From Actinomycetospora endophytica (GTDB lineage Bacteria; Actinomycetota; Actinomycetes; Mycobacteriales; Pseudonocardiaceae): 64,000 bases of DNA. The translations under genes and the position numbers were made by a program. The first letter of the stretch is position 1. Each line of letters begins with the position of its first letter. Location of the stretch: positions 186,001 to 250,000 of the forward strand of contig NZ_JAJNDB010000002.1 of the NCBI RefSeq assembly GCF_021026375.1. Direction: 5' to 3'. The notes beneath the pieces are model-generated. The model did not search any database. It was not told the DNA's origin and saw nothing but the letters and a program-made list of their open reading frames with translations. Shown piece by piece: positions 25,971-33,591 of the stretch.

Positions 25971-25991
25971 CGATAACCGTTCTCGTTATCG
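25971..25991. promoter_or_regulatory. Zur-like operator dyad
   Basis: CGATAAC-N7-GTTATCG, a perfect AT-rich 7-bp inverted repeat in a GC-rich region between the metal importer operon and the LacI gene. Position and composition suit a Zur (zinc uptake repressor) box; the match to published actinobacterial Zur boxes is only partial, so the regulator is inferred from the adjacent znuABC-type operon. Confidence 0.5.
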
Positions 25992-26058
25992 GTGGCGAGC
26001 GTGGCGTCCACGACACGGACGGAGTGCGAAACGGCGACGAGCGGTGGCCCTAGATCGA

Positions 26059-26064
26059 TATAGT
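26059..26064 (+). promoter_or_regulatory. -10 element for the LacI-family gene
   Basis: TATAGT, nearly the consensus TATAAT, 15 bases before the GTG at 26080; transcription would begin about 9 bases before the start codon. No clear -35. Confidence 0.5.
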
Positions 26065-26079
26065 CGCTACGTTGCGCAG

Positions 26080-27171
26080 GTGGCAGAGGCACTCGAGGGG
26101 CGGAGGTCCACGCGTCGTACCGCGACGCTGGCCTCACTGGCCGCCGAGCTCGGGGTGTCCCGGACGACGGTCTCGAACGCCTACAACAGGCCCGACCAGC
26201 TCTCCCCGGCACTCCGGCGACGCGTACTCGACACCGCGCGCCGCCTCGGTTATCCGGGCCCGGACCCCGTGGCACGCTCGCTGCGCACCCGCAAGGCCGG
26301 AGCCGTCGGACTCCTGCTCACCGAAGCACTTTCCTACGCGTTCCGCGACCCCGTGGCCATCCAGTTCCTGGAGGGCCTCGCGCTCGCGTGCGAGGACAAC
26401 GGCTCCGGGCTGCTGCTCGTCCCGGTGAGTCCCGAGGCCGAGGACGTCGGGGCGGTCGCCCGCGCCGGCGTCGACGGCTTCGTCGTGTACTCCATGCCCG
26501 ACGACGACGAGCATTTCGCGGCCGTCCTCGAGCGCCCGGTCCCCGTCGTGGTCTGCGACCAGCCGACCGACGTGCCCGACGTCGACCGCGTCGGCATCGA
26601 CGACCAGGCGTCCATGGTCGAGCTCGCCCAGCACCTCGGCGGGCTGGGTCACCGGCGCGTCGGCGTGCTCTGCATGCGCCTCTCGACCGACCGCAACGAC
26701 GGGTTCGCCCCGGTCGCGCGGCAGGACTCGGCGCGCTACGAGGTCCAGCGTCGTCGTATCGCCGGCCTGCGCGACGGGTTCACCGAGTTCGGCGTGGACT
26801 GGTCGACGGTCCCGGTGGTGGAGCGCTTCGACCACACCGAGTCGGCCGGGGCGACCGCCGTCGAGCAGCTGCTCGAGCGCCACCCCGACGTCACCGCCGT
26901 GATCTGCACCTCGGACATCCTCGCCCTCGGTGCCCTGGGGGCGGTCCGCGCCTCGGGCCGCGACGTGCCCGGCCAGATCACGGTGACCGGGTTCGACGGC
27001 GTGCCCGCCGCCGAGCGGGTCGGCCTCACCACGGTGCGTCAGCCCTCGCTGGACAAGGGCCGGGCCGCGGGGGAGCTGCTGCTCGACCGCGGCGACCGGC
27101 AGCGGTCGCGCACGCTGCTGCTCCCGACGGAGCTGATGGTGCGCGACACGAGCGGGCCGCCGGCGGAGTGA
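26080..27171 (+). CDS. LacI-family transcriptional regulator
   Basis: A 363-residue repressor. HTH at residues 10-35 (TLASLAAELGVSRTTVSNAYNRPDQLS) with the hinge helix PDPVARSLRTRKAG, then a periplasmic-binding-like sensor domain (residues ~65-345) containing VCDQP, VGIDDQASMVELAQHL, TAVICTSDILALGALGAV and ITVTGFDGVPAAE. The ligand is likely a sugar or nucleoside but no sugar gene adjoins. GTG 26080 is chosen because the HTH begins 10 residues later and the -10 TATAGT lies just upstream. Divergent from the metal importer; a short hairpin follows the stop. Confidence 0.88.
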   Translation: MAEALEGRRSTRRTATLASLAAELGVSRTTVSNAYNRPDQLSPALRRRVLDTARRLGYPGPDPVARSLRTRKAGAVGLLLTEALSYAFRDPVAIQFLEGLALACEDNGSGLLLVPVSPEAEDVGAVARAGVDGFVVYSMPDDDEHFAAVLERPVPVVVCDQPTDVPDVDRVGIDDQASMVELAQHLGGLGHRRVGVLCMRLSTDRNDGFAPVARQDSARYEVQRRRIAGLRDGFTEFGVDWSTVPVVERFDHTESAGATAVEQLLERHPDVTAVICTSDILALGALGAVRASGRDVPGQITVTGFDGVPAAERVGLTTVRQPSLDKGRAAGELLLDRGDRQRSRTLLLPTELMVRDTSGPPAE

Positions 27172-27174
27172 GCC

Positions 27175-27196
27175 GCCCGCGGTGTGGACCGCGGGC
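27175..27196. terminator. Hairpin between LacI and ThrE-like genes
   Basis: GCCCGCGG-N6-CCGCGGGC, a perfect 8-bp stem, in the 36-bp gap between two convergent genes. Confidence 0.65.
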
Positions 27197-27207
27197 AGCC
27201 CCTCCCC

Positions 27208-28749
27208 TCAGAAGATCCGCGGGCGCCGGCTGCGCACGTTCGCCGTCGCGTGCCGGCGCTGCGCCTTCGCGAGCGGCCAGCCGATCTGCTCGCCGAAGGA
27301 CACCCCGGCGGCCAGACCCAGGCTGATCGTGAGCGCGAGCAGGATCGTCACGCTGGCGTTGCCGATCGGGCTCACCGCACCGTTGGTCCCACCGCCGCTG
27401 CCGGCGAGCTGCGCGAACCCGGAGTAGAGGGTCAGACCGGGCAGGAGCGGCATGATCCCGGCGACGACGAGCACCAGCGGCGGCAGGTTGAGCCGCTGCG
27501 GCAGCACCATCGCGACGAGCCCGATGACGGCGGCGGCCAGCGCGGACGCGACGACCTGCCCCATGCCGTGCTGCACCCCGGTCGCGTAGATCCCCCAGGC
27601 GACCGCCCCGCCGATCGCCGCCACCGGCAGCGAGCGCAGCGGGGCGTAGGCGGAGAGCGCGAAGAACAGGCCGGCGGCCGCTGCGGCGATCAGGGACCCG
27701 AGGTCGGCCTGCGGGGTGAGGTCCCGCGGGATCGTCAGCGCGTAGGACGTCGCCGACGGGCCGCCGACGAGGCCCGCCAGGTTGATGGAGACGACGACGC
27801 CGACCAGCAGACCCGCCGTCGCCAGCACGACCTCCACCACGCGCCCCGCCGCGGTCAGCGGGAACCCGGTGATCGCGTCCTGGACGAGGCCCACCAGTGA
27901 CAGTCCGGTGAGCAGCACGATGATCCCGGCCGCGACGATGTAGTACGGCGCGTCGAGCAGCACGCCCGAGTACGCGAGCCCGATCGCGGCCGTCGTCACC
28001 ACCATCGCGCCGAACACCTGCTGGAAGAACATCGGCACGTTGCGGCGCCCGAGCCAGCGGGCGCCGCCCCAGACGATGCCGGTGAGCAGGAATGTCGCGA
28101 GCGCGACCCCGGCCCCACCGCCGATGAGCATCGCGACCGCCGACGCGAACGCCGACCGGGCGAGCCCCGCGGCGTAGCGGGGGTAGGGGTGGGCGGCGTC
28201 GACGGCCGTGGCGAGCCGCTCGAAGGCCTCGGACGAGGTCAGCGGGACGTCCTGGTCGACGATGTCCTTGATCAGGGCGTCGATGGTGGCGAGCCGGGTG
28301 TAGTCCTGGGTCCGGTACCGGACGTTGCGCATCGTCGTCACCGGACCGGCCTCGACGCCGCGGTGACAGCACATCGTGATCGTCGAGAACGCGATGTCGA
28401 CGTCACACGTCGGCAGACCGTAGGCGCCGGCGATCGCCAGCATCGTGTCGTGCGCGACCGCCGCGCCCGCGCCCGTCGCGAGCTGCACCTCGCCGATGCG
28501 CAGGGCGAGGTCGAGCACGCGCAGGACGAGGGTCTCGTCGGCGACCTGCGGGCCGGGGATCGCCGGCAGCAGGTTCTCGCGCACGGTGGGTGCGTCGATC
28601 GCCGCACGCCGGAGTTCATCGGCGGACGGCAGGGGGACGTGTCGGCGGAATGAACGGGCTCGCTGGGCCACCCCCACGGGCGGCTCCTCCTCTCCGGTCT
28701 CGGGAGTCGCGTGGTCGTGCGACGACCGCCGCATCCCGGGGATCTTCAT
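27208..28749 (-). CDS. Threonine/serine exporter family protein (ThrE-like)
   Basis: A 513-residue membrane protein with the fused ThrE architecture: N-terminal soluble/DUF1212 half (LALRIGEVQLATGAGAAVAHDTMLAIAGAYGL...) then about ten hydrophobic segments from residue ~190 to ~480, including the second-half signature PRDLTPQADLG and PLLPGLTLYSGFAQL. ThrE of Corynebacterium exports threonine and serine. The ATG at 28749 is preferred over an upstream start because GAGGTGA lies 5 bases before it. Faces the tRNA gene across 128 bp. Confidence 0.88.
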   Translation of the reverse strand: MKIPGMRRSSHDHATPETGEEEPPVGVAQRARSFRRHVPLPSADELRRAAIDAPTVRENLLPAIPGPQVADETLVLRVLDLALRIGEVQLATGAGAAVAHDTMLAIAGAYGLPTCDVDIAFSTITMCCHRGVEAGPVTTMRNVRYRTQDYTRLATIDALIKDIVDQDVPLTSSEAFERLATAVDAAHPYPRYAAGLARSAFASAVAMLIGGGAGVALATFLLTGIVWGGARWLGRRNVPMFFQQVFGAMVVTTAAIGLAYSGVLLDAPYYIVAAGIIVLLTGLSLVGLVQDAITGFPLTAAGRVVEVVLATAGLLVGVVVSINLAGLVGGPSATSYALTIPRDLTPQADLGSLIAAAAAGLFFALSAYAPLRSLPVAAIGGAVAWGIYATGVQHGMGQVVASALAAAVIGLVAMVLPQRLNLPPLVLVVAGIMPLLPGLTLYSGFAQLAGSGGGTNGAVSPIGNASVTILLALTISLGLAAGVSFGEQIGWPLAKAQRRHATANVRSRRPRIF

Positions 28750-28877
28750 GGATGTCACCTCGTGGGACGCCTCGATGGTTGGGGCGTTGTCGGGGAACGG
28801 CTCGGTCGTCGGTGTGATCCGCACCCCGGACGGCCCCCGACCTGGCGCGCGGTGCGGCCCCTACGATGGTGCCTGGT

Positions 28878-28950
28878 GCCGGCGTAGCTCAATCGGCAGA
28901 GCACTCGCCTTGTAAGCGAAAGGTCCGGGGTTCGATTCCCCGCGCCGGCT
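28878..28950 (+). tRNA. tRNA-Thr (TGT)
   Basis: A complete cloverleaf: acceptor GCCGGCG/CGCCGGC, D-arm GCTC...GAGC, anticodon loop CTTGTAA with anticodon TGT, variable AGGTC, T-arm CGGGG-TTCGATT-CCCCG, discriminator T, CCA not encoded. The outermost anticodon-stem pair is a C-A mismatch. A TACGAT -10 element lies at 28862-28867. The 3' 43 bases form part of the attachment site of the element integrated downstream. Confidence 0.95.
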
Positions 28951-28973
28951 CAACGTCAGACGGGGTGTCCCGG
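28908..28973. repeat. attL (66-bp direct repeat)
   Basis: Identical to 39074-39139. It covers the 3' 43 bases of tRNA-Thr plus 23 bases beyond. Similarity to the right copy continues for another 25 bp with four mismatches (28974-28998 against 39140-39164). Confidence 0.95.
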
Positions 28974-28990
28974 ACAGACCAAGATCGAGA

Positions 28991-29010
28991 TGTAGCAGCG
29001 CGTGTAGCAG
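28991..29010. promoter_or_regulatory. Putative integrase arm-type sites, left end
   Basis: Two direct copies of TGTAGCAG at 28991-28998 and 29003-29010. The same octamer is repeated twice, in the same orientation, near the right end (38961-38968, 38972-38979). Direct repeats inside both att arms are typical binding sites of the N-terminal domain of tyrosine integrases. Confidence 0.55.
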
Positions 29011-29019
29011 TGGGCTCGA

Positions 29020-29835
29020 TCAGTCGTCTGGCTTGGAAGCGTCTTGCCTCGCCTGCCACTGCTTGACCGCGTATCCACTCCATCCGGCGAGGGCGGTCGA
29101 GACGAACGCGGGACTCAGCCCCGTCAGTGAGATGAACTCCTTCGCGACCTCGGAGTTCTCGAACGCAGCGCTGGACAACAGACCCATCAGCACAAGCCAG
29201 ACCAAGCACATGATCACGCCGACCAAGGCGGCGGGCGGCAACGACGGGACGTCGGTCTGCAGTCGGGTCAAGACGCCGTCGGTATGCGGCGTGGCCGCAC
29301 TGAACGTTGCCGCCTCGTTCCAGACGCCCAGCAGGTCCGATACGGGTATGGCGCCGAACGAGTGGGCCAGACTCCTGGTGAGATCCGCGCCCAGCATGTT
29401 GCGGACCATGGCCGTGGTGTCGATCGGGGCGACCATGTTGCGGACCATGGCCGTGGTGTCGATCGGGGCGACCATGTTGCGGACCATGGCCGTGGTGTCG
29501 ATCGGGGCGACCATGATGTAGAGCCGGACCGCGTTCTCGTAGCCCACATAGGTCGTGGGGCGGCGTTCTGAGCGCATCGTGGCCAACCACCGCTCGAACC
29601 ACTGGGCCACGCTGTACGAGCGGTCCGGGACCGGTATCCCCTTGGCCGAGTTGACCTTGAGTTCATCGAGCTTGGCCCGCACGTCGTCGTAGCTCGATCC
29701 GTACACCGGCCGGCGCTTGACCTGCCCGGAGGACGTATAGACGTAGGCGCTCCCGACCCACTTGCCGTCGCTGGAGCGCTGGTAGATCGATCCGTCACCG
29801 TTGGCCCGGCGTGGCCGGCGCTTCTCCTCGGCCAT
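29020..29835 (-). pseudogene. Truncated tyrosine integrase fused to a membrane segment
   Basis: A 271-residue open frame. Residues 1-107 are the AP2-like arm-binding domain (GDGSIYQRSSDGKWVGSAYV) and the start of the core-binding domain (SYSVAQWFERWLA...TYVGYENAVRLYI) of an AICE integrase. The remaining core-binding region and the whole catalytic domain (R-HxxR-H-Y) are absent. Instead come three copies of a 13-residue repeat (residues 108-146) and a 125-residue segment of unknown origin with a transmembrane helix at ~201-222. Translation is coupled to xis (TGATG). It may still bind arm sites but cannot cut DNA. Alternatively the C-terminal part is a separate small membrane protein starting in the repeat. 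Confidence 0.8.
29395..29511. repeat. Three perfect 39-bp tandem repeats at the fusion junction
   Basis: Units 29395-29433, 29434-29472 and 29473-29511 are identical and in frame, each encoding MVAPIDTTAMVRN. They mark exactly the junction between integrase and foreign sequence. No spacers, so not CRISPR. Confidence 0.95.
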
Positions 29836-30017
29836 CAGGCGGCCTCCGTGTCGAGGAGGCGGGCGACGTACTCCTCCAGGGCCGAGCGGGGGATGCGTCG
29901 AGAGCCGCCGATCTTCACCGAGCGAAGGTCGTGATTGCGGAGTAGGTCGTAGACCTTGCAGCGGCTGATCTTGAGCAGCTCGGCGGCTTCCTCGGCGGTG
30001 AACAGCAAGGCATCCAT
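29835..30017 (-). CDS. Excisionase (Xis), MerR-like HTH
   Basis: A 60-residue AlpA/BldC-like DNA-binding protein: LLFTAEEAAELLKISRCKVYDLLRNHDL followed by the wing VKIGGSRRIPRSALEEYV. Directs excision together with the integrase in AICEs. Starts 3 bases after the upstream stop, and its TGA shares a base with the integrase ATG. Intact, although its integrase partner is broken. Confidence 0.9.
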   Translation of the reverse strand: MDALLFTAEEAAELLKISRCKVYDLLRNHDLRSVKIGGSRRIPRSALEEYVARLLDTEAA

Positions 30018-30020
30018 GGG

Positions 30021-30371
30021 TCAGTCCTCCGAGAGCCAGCGGCCGAGGTGGCCGAGGTGGTTGTGGGCGGCGGTGAGGTGGTCGATCAGGGCGCCGGCTT
30101 GGTGGCGGGCGTCGACGAGGTCGGCGTCGGCGTGGTCGAGCGTGTGGGCGGGGTCGTGGCCGCGGTCGTCGTAGTGCTCGGCGGGGTCGGCGCGGCGCAG
30201 CGAGCGGGCGAGGTAGTCGAGGACCTGGGGCAGGCGGCCGAGGAGCTCGGCGAGGTTCCCGACGGCGCTGTAGGTGTCTGGGCCGTCGAGGGGGCAGCGC
30301 ATCGTGGCGTGGTTGGCGGCGCGGATGTTCTCGGCGGCGCGCTCGATGTCGCGGGCGATGGGGGTGGTCAT
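30021..30371 (-). CDS. Conserved AICE hypothetical protein
   Basis: A 116-residue acidic, helical, cytoplasmic protein with many His/Asp residues (DPAEHYDDRGHDPAHTLDHADADL). No domain recognised. ATG overlaps the stop of the upstream small membrane protein (ATGA), and it directly precedes xis, so it is expressed with the transfer/excision genes. Similar short proteins are common beside xis in AICEs; function unknown. Confidence 0.7.
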   Translation of the reverse strand: MTTPIARDIERAAENIRAANHATMRCPLDGPDTYSAVGNLAELLGRLPQVLDYLARSLRRADPAEHYDDRGHDPAHTLDHADADLVDARHQAGALIDHLTAAHNHLGHLGRWLSED

Positions 30372-30598
30372 CGCCGGGCCTCCTGGTCCGGGACGGCGGC
30401 GGCGCGGTCGGTGGCGTCGCCGAGCTGGTGGGCGAACTCGGCGGTGCCGCTGGTGACGGCGGGGCCGAGGGAGGGGAAGGCGGCGAAGAGCAAGCAGAGG
30501 GTGATCACGCCGGAGGCGACGGCAGGGCCGGCCTTGTGGCTCTTGGCGAGCAGGACCGTGACCAGTCCGGCGATGACGACGATCGCGATGAGGCTCAC
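30368..30598 (-). CDS. Small membrane protein (Spd-like)
   Basis: A 76-residue protein with two hydrophobic helices (SLIAIVVIAGLVTVLLA and PAVASGVITLCLLFAAF) and a hydrophilic C-terminus. By position right after the TraB-like translocase it resembles the small Spd membrane proteins needed for intramycelial plasmid spread. Sequence alone does not prove that. GTG start overlaps the translocase stop (GTGA). Confidence 0.7.
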   Translation of the reverse strand: MSLIAIVVIAGLVTVLLAKSHKAGPAVASGVITLCLLFAAFPSLGPAVTSGTAEFAHQLGDATDRAAAVPDQEARR

Positions 30599-31851
30599 GC
30601 GGCGTCCTCCCGGCGTCGGTCGGGCCGGCGGGCGTCGCGGGCGATGCGGTCGCAGAAGGCGCCGTAGCCGCCCACGTACGCCGCCCGCAGCCGGGTGCAG
30701 TCGTGTCCGGGGGCGGAGAGGTAGGCGATGCCGGGGGCGGCGTTGGCGTGCTCGGTCCCGAGGGAACGGGCGTCGTCGCCGTGGAGCATCACGAGGCTGT
30801 CGGCCGGGACGCGGAACGAGAGCCGGAGGGCGAACTGGTCGCGGGCGTAGCCGCCGCCGACGGCGTTGGCCTCGAAGCGCTGGGCGAGCATGAGGACCCG
30901 GAACGCGGCCTTGCGTCCCTCGGAGAGGAGCCGCAGCACGGCCGAGGTGATGCGTTCGGCGAGCTTGCGGTCCTTGGCCTGGGCGGCGCGGAGCAGGCCG
31001 GGGAACTCCTCCAGGGCGACGAGCACCAGCGGGTGCTGTGCGGTCGGCGTGATCGAGTCCTGCCGAGGGGGCATCGCGTCGAGGCGCTGGTCCATCCAGG
31101 CCACGAGCCGGTCGAGGTGCTCGGCGTGCGCGACGAGGTCGCGGGAGCCGGTGACCTGCCATTCGCGGTGGGCGCTGCCGTCCCACACCCGCCCGAGCAG
31201 CAGACCGGTGATGTCCGAGCCGGTGATCAGGACGTCTGCGGCGGCGGCGAGCTGGGCCAGCAGCCCGTAGGAGAGCTGGGTCTTGCCGGACCCGTTCTGG
31301 CCCTGCACGGCGATGTGCCCGGGCGAGGCCAGCGCGTGCTCGATCAGCCGGGCGTCCTCGGCCCGTCCGAGGAGCACGGCCTCGTCGGCACGGCCGATGA
31401 CGGTGTGCGGGAGCCGGAACATCGACGCTAGGGGGTCGTGGTGGTGCAGGACGACGCGGACCCAGCGCCCGGCGACGGGCTGGACGCGCAGTCCGGCGAA
31501 CCCGAGGGAGTGCGCCAGGCGCGGCGCGTGGGCTTCGATGTCCTGCGGTTCGCCGCCGGGCATCAGCTCGACGGTGAACGAGCTCCCAGACCGGCCGAGG
31601 CGCAGAGCACCGAACCGTGGGGTGCGGACGGTCAGGCCGGCCGCGACGTCGATGTACTGGCAGAGCCCGACGCCGGTGCACGCTTCGCGCCAGAGACCGC
31701 GCATGTCCGCCTCGAGCATCCGGTGGGTCTCGGCGCGCTGCTGTTCCTCGAGGCGGGCCCGCAGACGGCCCAGGAGACGACGGGCGCCGCCCGGGCCGCC
31801 GGTGTGCCAGCGGACCGGGTGGCGCCGCGCCGGGGTGCGCTCGGTGCTCAT
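30595..31851 (-). CDS. FtsK/SpoIIIE-type DNA translocase (TraB-like)
   Basis: A 418-residue P-loop ATPase. Walker A is QGQNGSGKTQL and Walker B PLVLVALEEFPGLL; downstream come RLLSEGRKAAFRVLMLAQRFEA and RLSFRVPADS, typical of FtsK-like transfer proteins. There is no strong N-terminal transmembrane segment. In AICEs such proteins pump double-stranded DNA between mycelial cells, binding clt sequences through a C-terminal winged helix, which is not obvious here. Coupled to whiB upstream (TGATG) and the small membrane protein downstream. Confidence 0.85.
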   Translation of the reverse strand: MSTERTPARRHPVRWHTGGPGGARRLLGRLRARLEEQQRAETHRMLEADMRGLWREACTGVGLCQYIDVAAGLTVRTPRFGALRLGRSGSSFTVELMPGGEPQDIEAHAPRLAHSLGFAGLRVQPVAGRWVRVVLHHHDPLASMFRLPHTVIGRADEAVLLGRAEDARLIEHALASPGHIAVQGQNGSGKTQLSYGLLAQLAAAADVLITGSDITGLLLGRVWDGSAHREWQVTGSRDLVAHAEHLDRLVAWMDQRLDAMPPRQDSITPTAQHPLVLVALEEFPGLLRAAQAKDRKLAERITSAVLRLLSEGRKAAFRVLMLAQRFEANAVGGGYARDQFALRLSFRVPADSLVMLHGDDARSLGTEHANAAPGIAYLSAPGHDCTRLRAAYVGGYGAFCDRIARDARRPDRRREDAA

Positions 31852-32213
31852 CAGGCGGGCTCCTTGCGCTCCGAGCAGCGCGAGCACAGCTGCCCGTCCA
31901 CCGCGGGCATCGGGAACAGCAGCGCGCAGGCCGGGCACATCGGTTCGTCGTCGGCGACCGGGTCCGGGACGCCGGCCAGCCGGGCGCGGCGGATGGCACG
32001 CCGGTCGGTGGGCGTCGTGGCCGCCCACAGGCCGTGGTCCTGGCCGGTGTCGAGCGCCCACCGCAGACAGTCGGTGGCGACCGGGCAGGCGCGGCAGATC
32101 GGCGCGACGGCGAGCTTGTGGCGGACCGTGATCAGGCTGGTGTCGTCGTCGGTGGGCGGGAAGAACAGCTCGGGGTCGGCGTCGCGGCACGCGGCGCCGG
32201 TCTGCCAGCTCAT
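31851..32213 (-). CDS. WhiB-like Fe-S regulator with C-terminal zinc ribbon
   Basis: A 120-residue protein. The four cluster cysteines of Wbl proteins are present (Cys8 and the C-x2-C-x5-C in ICRACPVATDC), followed by the turn motif GLWAATT (G[VI]WGG in classical Wbl). After an Arg-rich helix the C-terminus adds CPAC-x15-CSRC, a likely zinc ribbon not found in most Wbl proteins. Wbl proteins bind sigma factor region 4 and respond to redox or NO. Its place in the transfer operon suggests control of element transfer. ATG overlaps the upstream stop (ATGA). Confidence 0.85.
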   Translation of the reverse strand: MSWQTGAACRDADPELFFPPTDDDTSLITVRHKLAVAPICRACPVATDCLRWALDTGQDHGLWAATTPTDRRAIRRARLAGVPDPVADDEPMCPACALLFPMPAVDGQLCSRCSERKEPA

Positions 32214-32632
32214 GACGCCGCCGCCTCGGACGACGCCGCCTGGCCGCTCTGGTTTCCGCCCCGGGAACGGGACGTCGTGGACGCGGTGGAGCGGACCTCC
32301 TGGCAGCGATACCAGACCTGGGCGCCGGTGACGTTGCCGTTGCGGTCCTTCTTGTCCATCACGCCGATCTCGAAGCCGATCAGCTCCACCGGGGTGGCCG
32401 GGGCGAGGTCGGTGGCGGGCTGTCGCTCGGAGGCGAGGCCGACCTTGATGATCTCGTTGGTGGCCCGGCCGAACTGGCGGAACCGCGCGACAAGCTGGGC
32501 CTCCCACTTGGGGTCGCCGTCCTTGGTGGTCTCCTGCCGGAACGAGTCCCCGAACGCGGTCTTGGGCTCACAGGACAGGAACAGCAGCGACTCGAAGGTC
32601 GCGGCCTGGTCGATGGCGAAGTTCTGGATCAC
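32210..32632 (-). CDS. AICE hypothetical protein, first gene of the transfer operon
   Basis: A 140-residue soluble protein of mixed alpha/beta character (IQNFAIDQAATFESLLFLSCEPKTAFGDS, then TPVELIGFEIGVMDKKDRNGNVTGAQVWYRCQEV) and a Ser/Ala-rich tail. No family recognised with certainty. GTG at 32632 is chosen because GCGAGGAGAAG lies just upstream; an earlier start at 32680 would sit within the operator. Downstream of the GntR-operator palindrome and translationally coupled to whiB. Confidence 0.7.
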   Translation of the reverse strand: MIQNFAIDQAATFESLLFLSCEPKTAFGDSFRQETTKDGDPKWEAQLVARFRQFGRATNEIIKVGLASERQPATDLAPATPVELIGFEIGVMDKKDRNGNVTGAQVWYRCQEVRSTASTTSRSRGGNQSGQAASSEAAAS

Positions 32633-32653
32633 GTCGTCTTCTCCTCGCTTGTA

Positions 32654-32704
32654 CTCCTCTAGACGTCTTAAGACTAACACGACCCAGATAGTCGTCTAGA
32701 GGAG
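32654..32704. promoter_or_regulatory. Operator dyad of the transfer operon
   Basis: CTCCTCTAGACG (32654-32665) and its exact complement CGTCTAGAGGAG (32693-32704) are separated by 27 bp with AT-rich sequence, just upstream of the transfer operon and downstream of the gntR gene. Related words occur before gntR (CTCCTCCAGACG near 33524) and beside attR (39051-39064). Best read as binding sites of the element's GntR regulator. Confidence 0.65.
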
Positions 32705-32739
32705 TTGGATCGACGTTATAAGCCCGTTGTTCGTGCAGG

Positions 32740-33516
32740 TCAGCGAGCCGGGACGTCGTACTCCAGCACGTAGGCCGGGGCTGCCTTGAGGGTGTCGCAG
32801 ACCTCCAGTGGACGGCCGGTCGTGTCGTAGGCGGTGCGGACGAGCACCACGACGGGCACACCGTCGGTGAGCTGGAGCCGTCGGCGTTCCTCGGCGGTCG
32901 GCATCCGGGCTGAGACCTCTTCGGTGAAGTGGTCCAACTCGAAGCCCATATCCTCCAGGCGGGCATAGATGCCGCCGGGGCCGGTGTCCGCCTCGACGAT
33001 CTGGGAGCCGGCGGCGACCGAGGCGGGCAGGTAGGACACCGCCATCTCGACCGGCTGCCCATCGGCGAGGTAGCGCCGGGACCGGCTCACGACCTGCTCG
33101 TCGTCGCCCAGGCGCAGGCGGTCCCGAATCTCCGGGCTGGCCGGGCCGGTCGCGATCTCCAGCTGGTCGACGTTGGGTGTGAAGCCGGTCTTCTGAGCCT
33201 CCACGCTGAACGCGGCGAGGCCGGCCTCCCGGTGACGTCGGGCGAACCGTTCGGAGGCGAGCCGTCGGACCTGGACCGGTTGGCGGACGAAGGTGCCTTT
33301 GCCGTGCTCGGCGACGACGCGGCCCTCGTTGCGCAGCTCCTGGACGGCCTGCCGGACCGTCATTCGGGCCACGCCATAGTGCTCGATGAGCACGGCCTCG
33401 CTCGGGAGCTTGTCGCCGGCCACGAGGTCGCCGCGGTCGATGACCGCCCGGAGCTGGTCGGCAATCTGCCGGTAGGGCGGCCGGTCGTCGGCGCGGTCGA
33501 TGGCACCGAGCTGCAC
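32740..33516 (-). CDS. GntR/UTRA regulator (KorSA-like)
   Basis: A 258-residue HutC-subfamily repressor: winged HTH at residues 12-75 (PPYRQIADQLRAVI...LPSEAVLIEHYGVARMTVRQAV...GRGTFV-type HGKGTFV) and a UTRA ligand-binding domain from ~95 to the end (SRSRRYLADGQPVEMAVSYLP). In pSAM2-type elements KorSA represses the activator of transfer and replication and itself. The dyads on both sides of the gene fit autoregulation and control of the transfer operon. Confidence 0.88.
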   Translation of the reverse strand: MQLGAIDRADDRPPYRQIADQLRAVIDRGDLVAGDKLPSEAVLIEHYGVARMTVRQAVQELRNEGRVVAEHGKGTFVRQPVQVRRLASERFARRHREAGLAAFSVEAQKTGFTPNVDQLEIATGPASPEIRDRLRLGDDEQVVSRSRRYLADGQPVEMAVSYLPASVAAGSQIVEADTGPGGIYARLEDMGFELDHFTEEVSARMPTAEERRRLQLTDGVPVVVLVRTAYDTTGRPLEVCDTLKAAPAYVLEYDVPAR

Positions 33517-33591
33517 GACTCCTCCAGACGACTGGACCTCTACGATCAGTACCGAACGCTACCGAACGTTGACGGACGTCAGGAGGCGACA
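33517..33591. promoter_or_regulatory. Divergent promoter gntR/Nudix
   Basis: Between the GntR and Nudix starts. Holds a CTCCTCCAGACG half-site near 33524 and a direct repeat TACCGAACG-N1-TACCGAACG-like pair at about 33549-33568, then a strong ribosome-binding site AGGAGG at 33581-33586 for the Nudix gene. Probably co-regulates the repressor and the cargo. Confidence 0.45.

Noticed and set aside
29020-29520. Integrase catalytic domain hidden in another frame (frameshift)
   Set aside because: I read the other frames between 29020 and 29520 and found no HxxR or Tyr-containing integrase motifs, so the domain is absent rather than frameshifted.
28889-29602. Minus-strand ORF ending in ARGIEPRTFRLQG
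   Set aside because: This peptide is the well-known antisense translation of a tRNA 3' half. The ORF runs across attL and the repeats and has no coding pattern.
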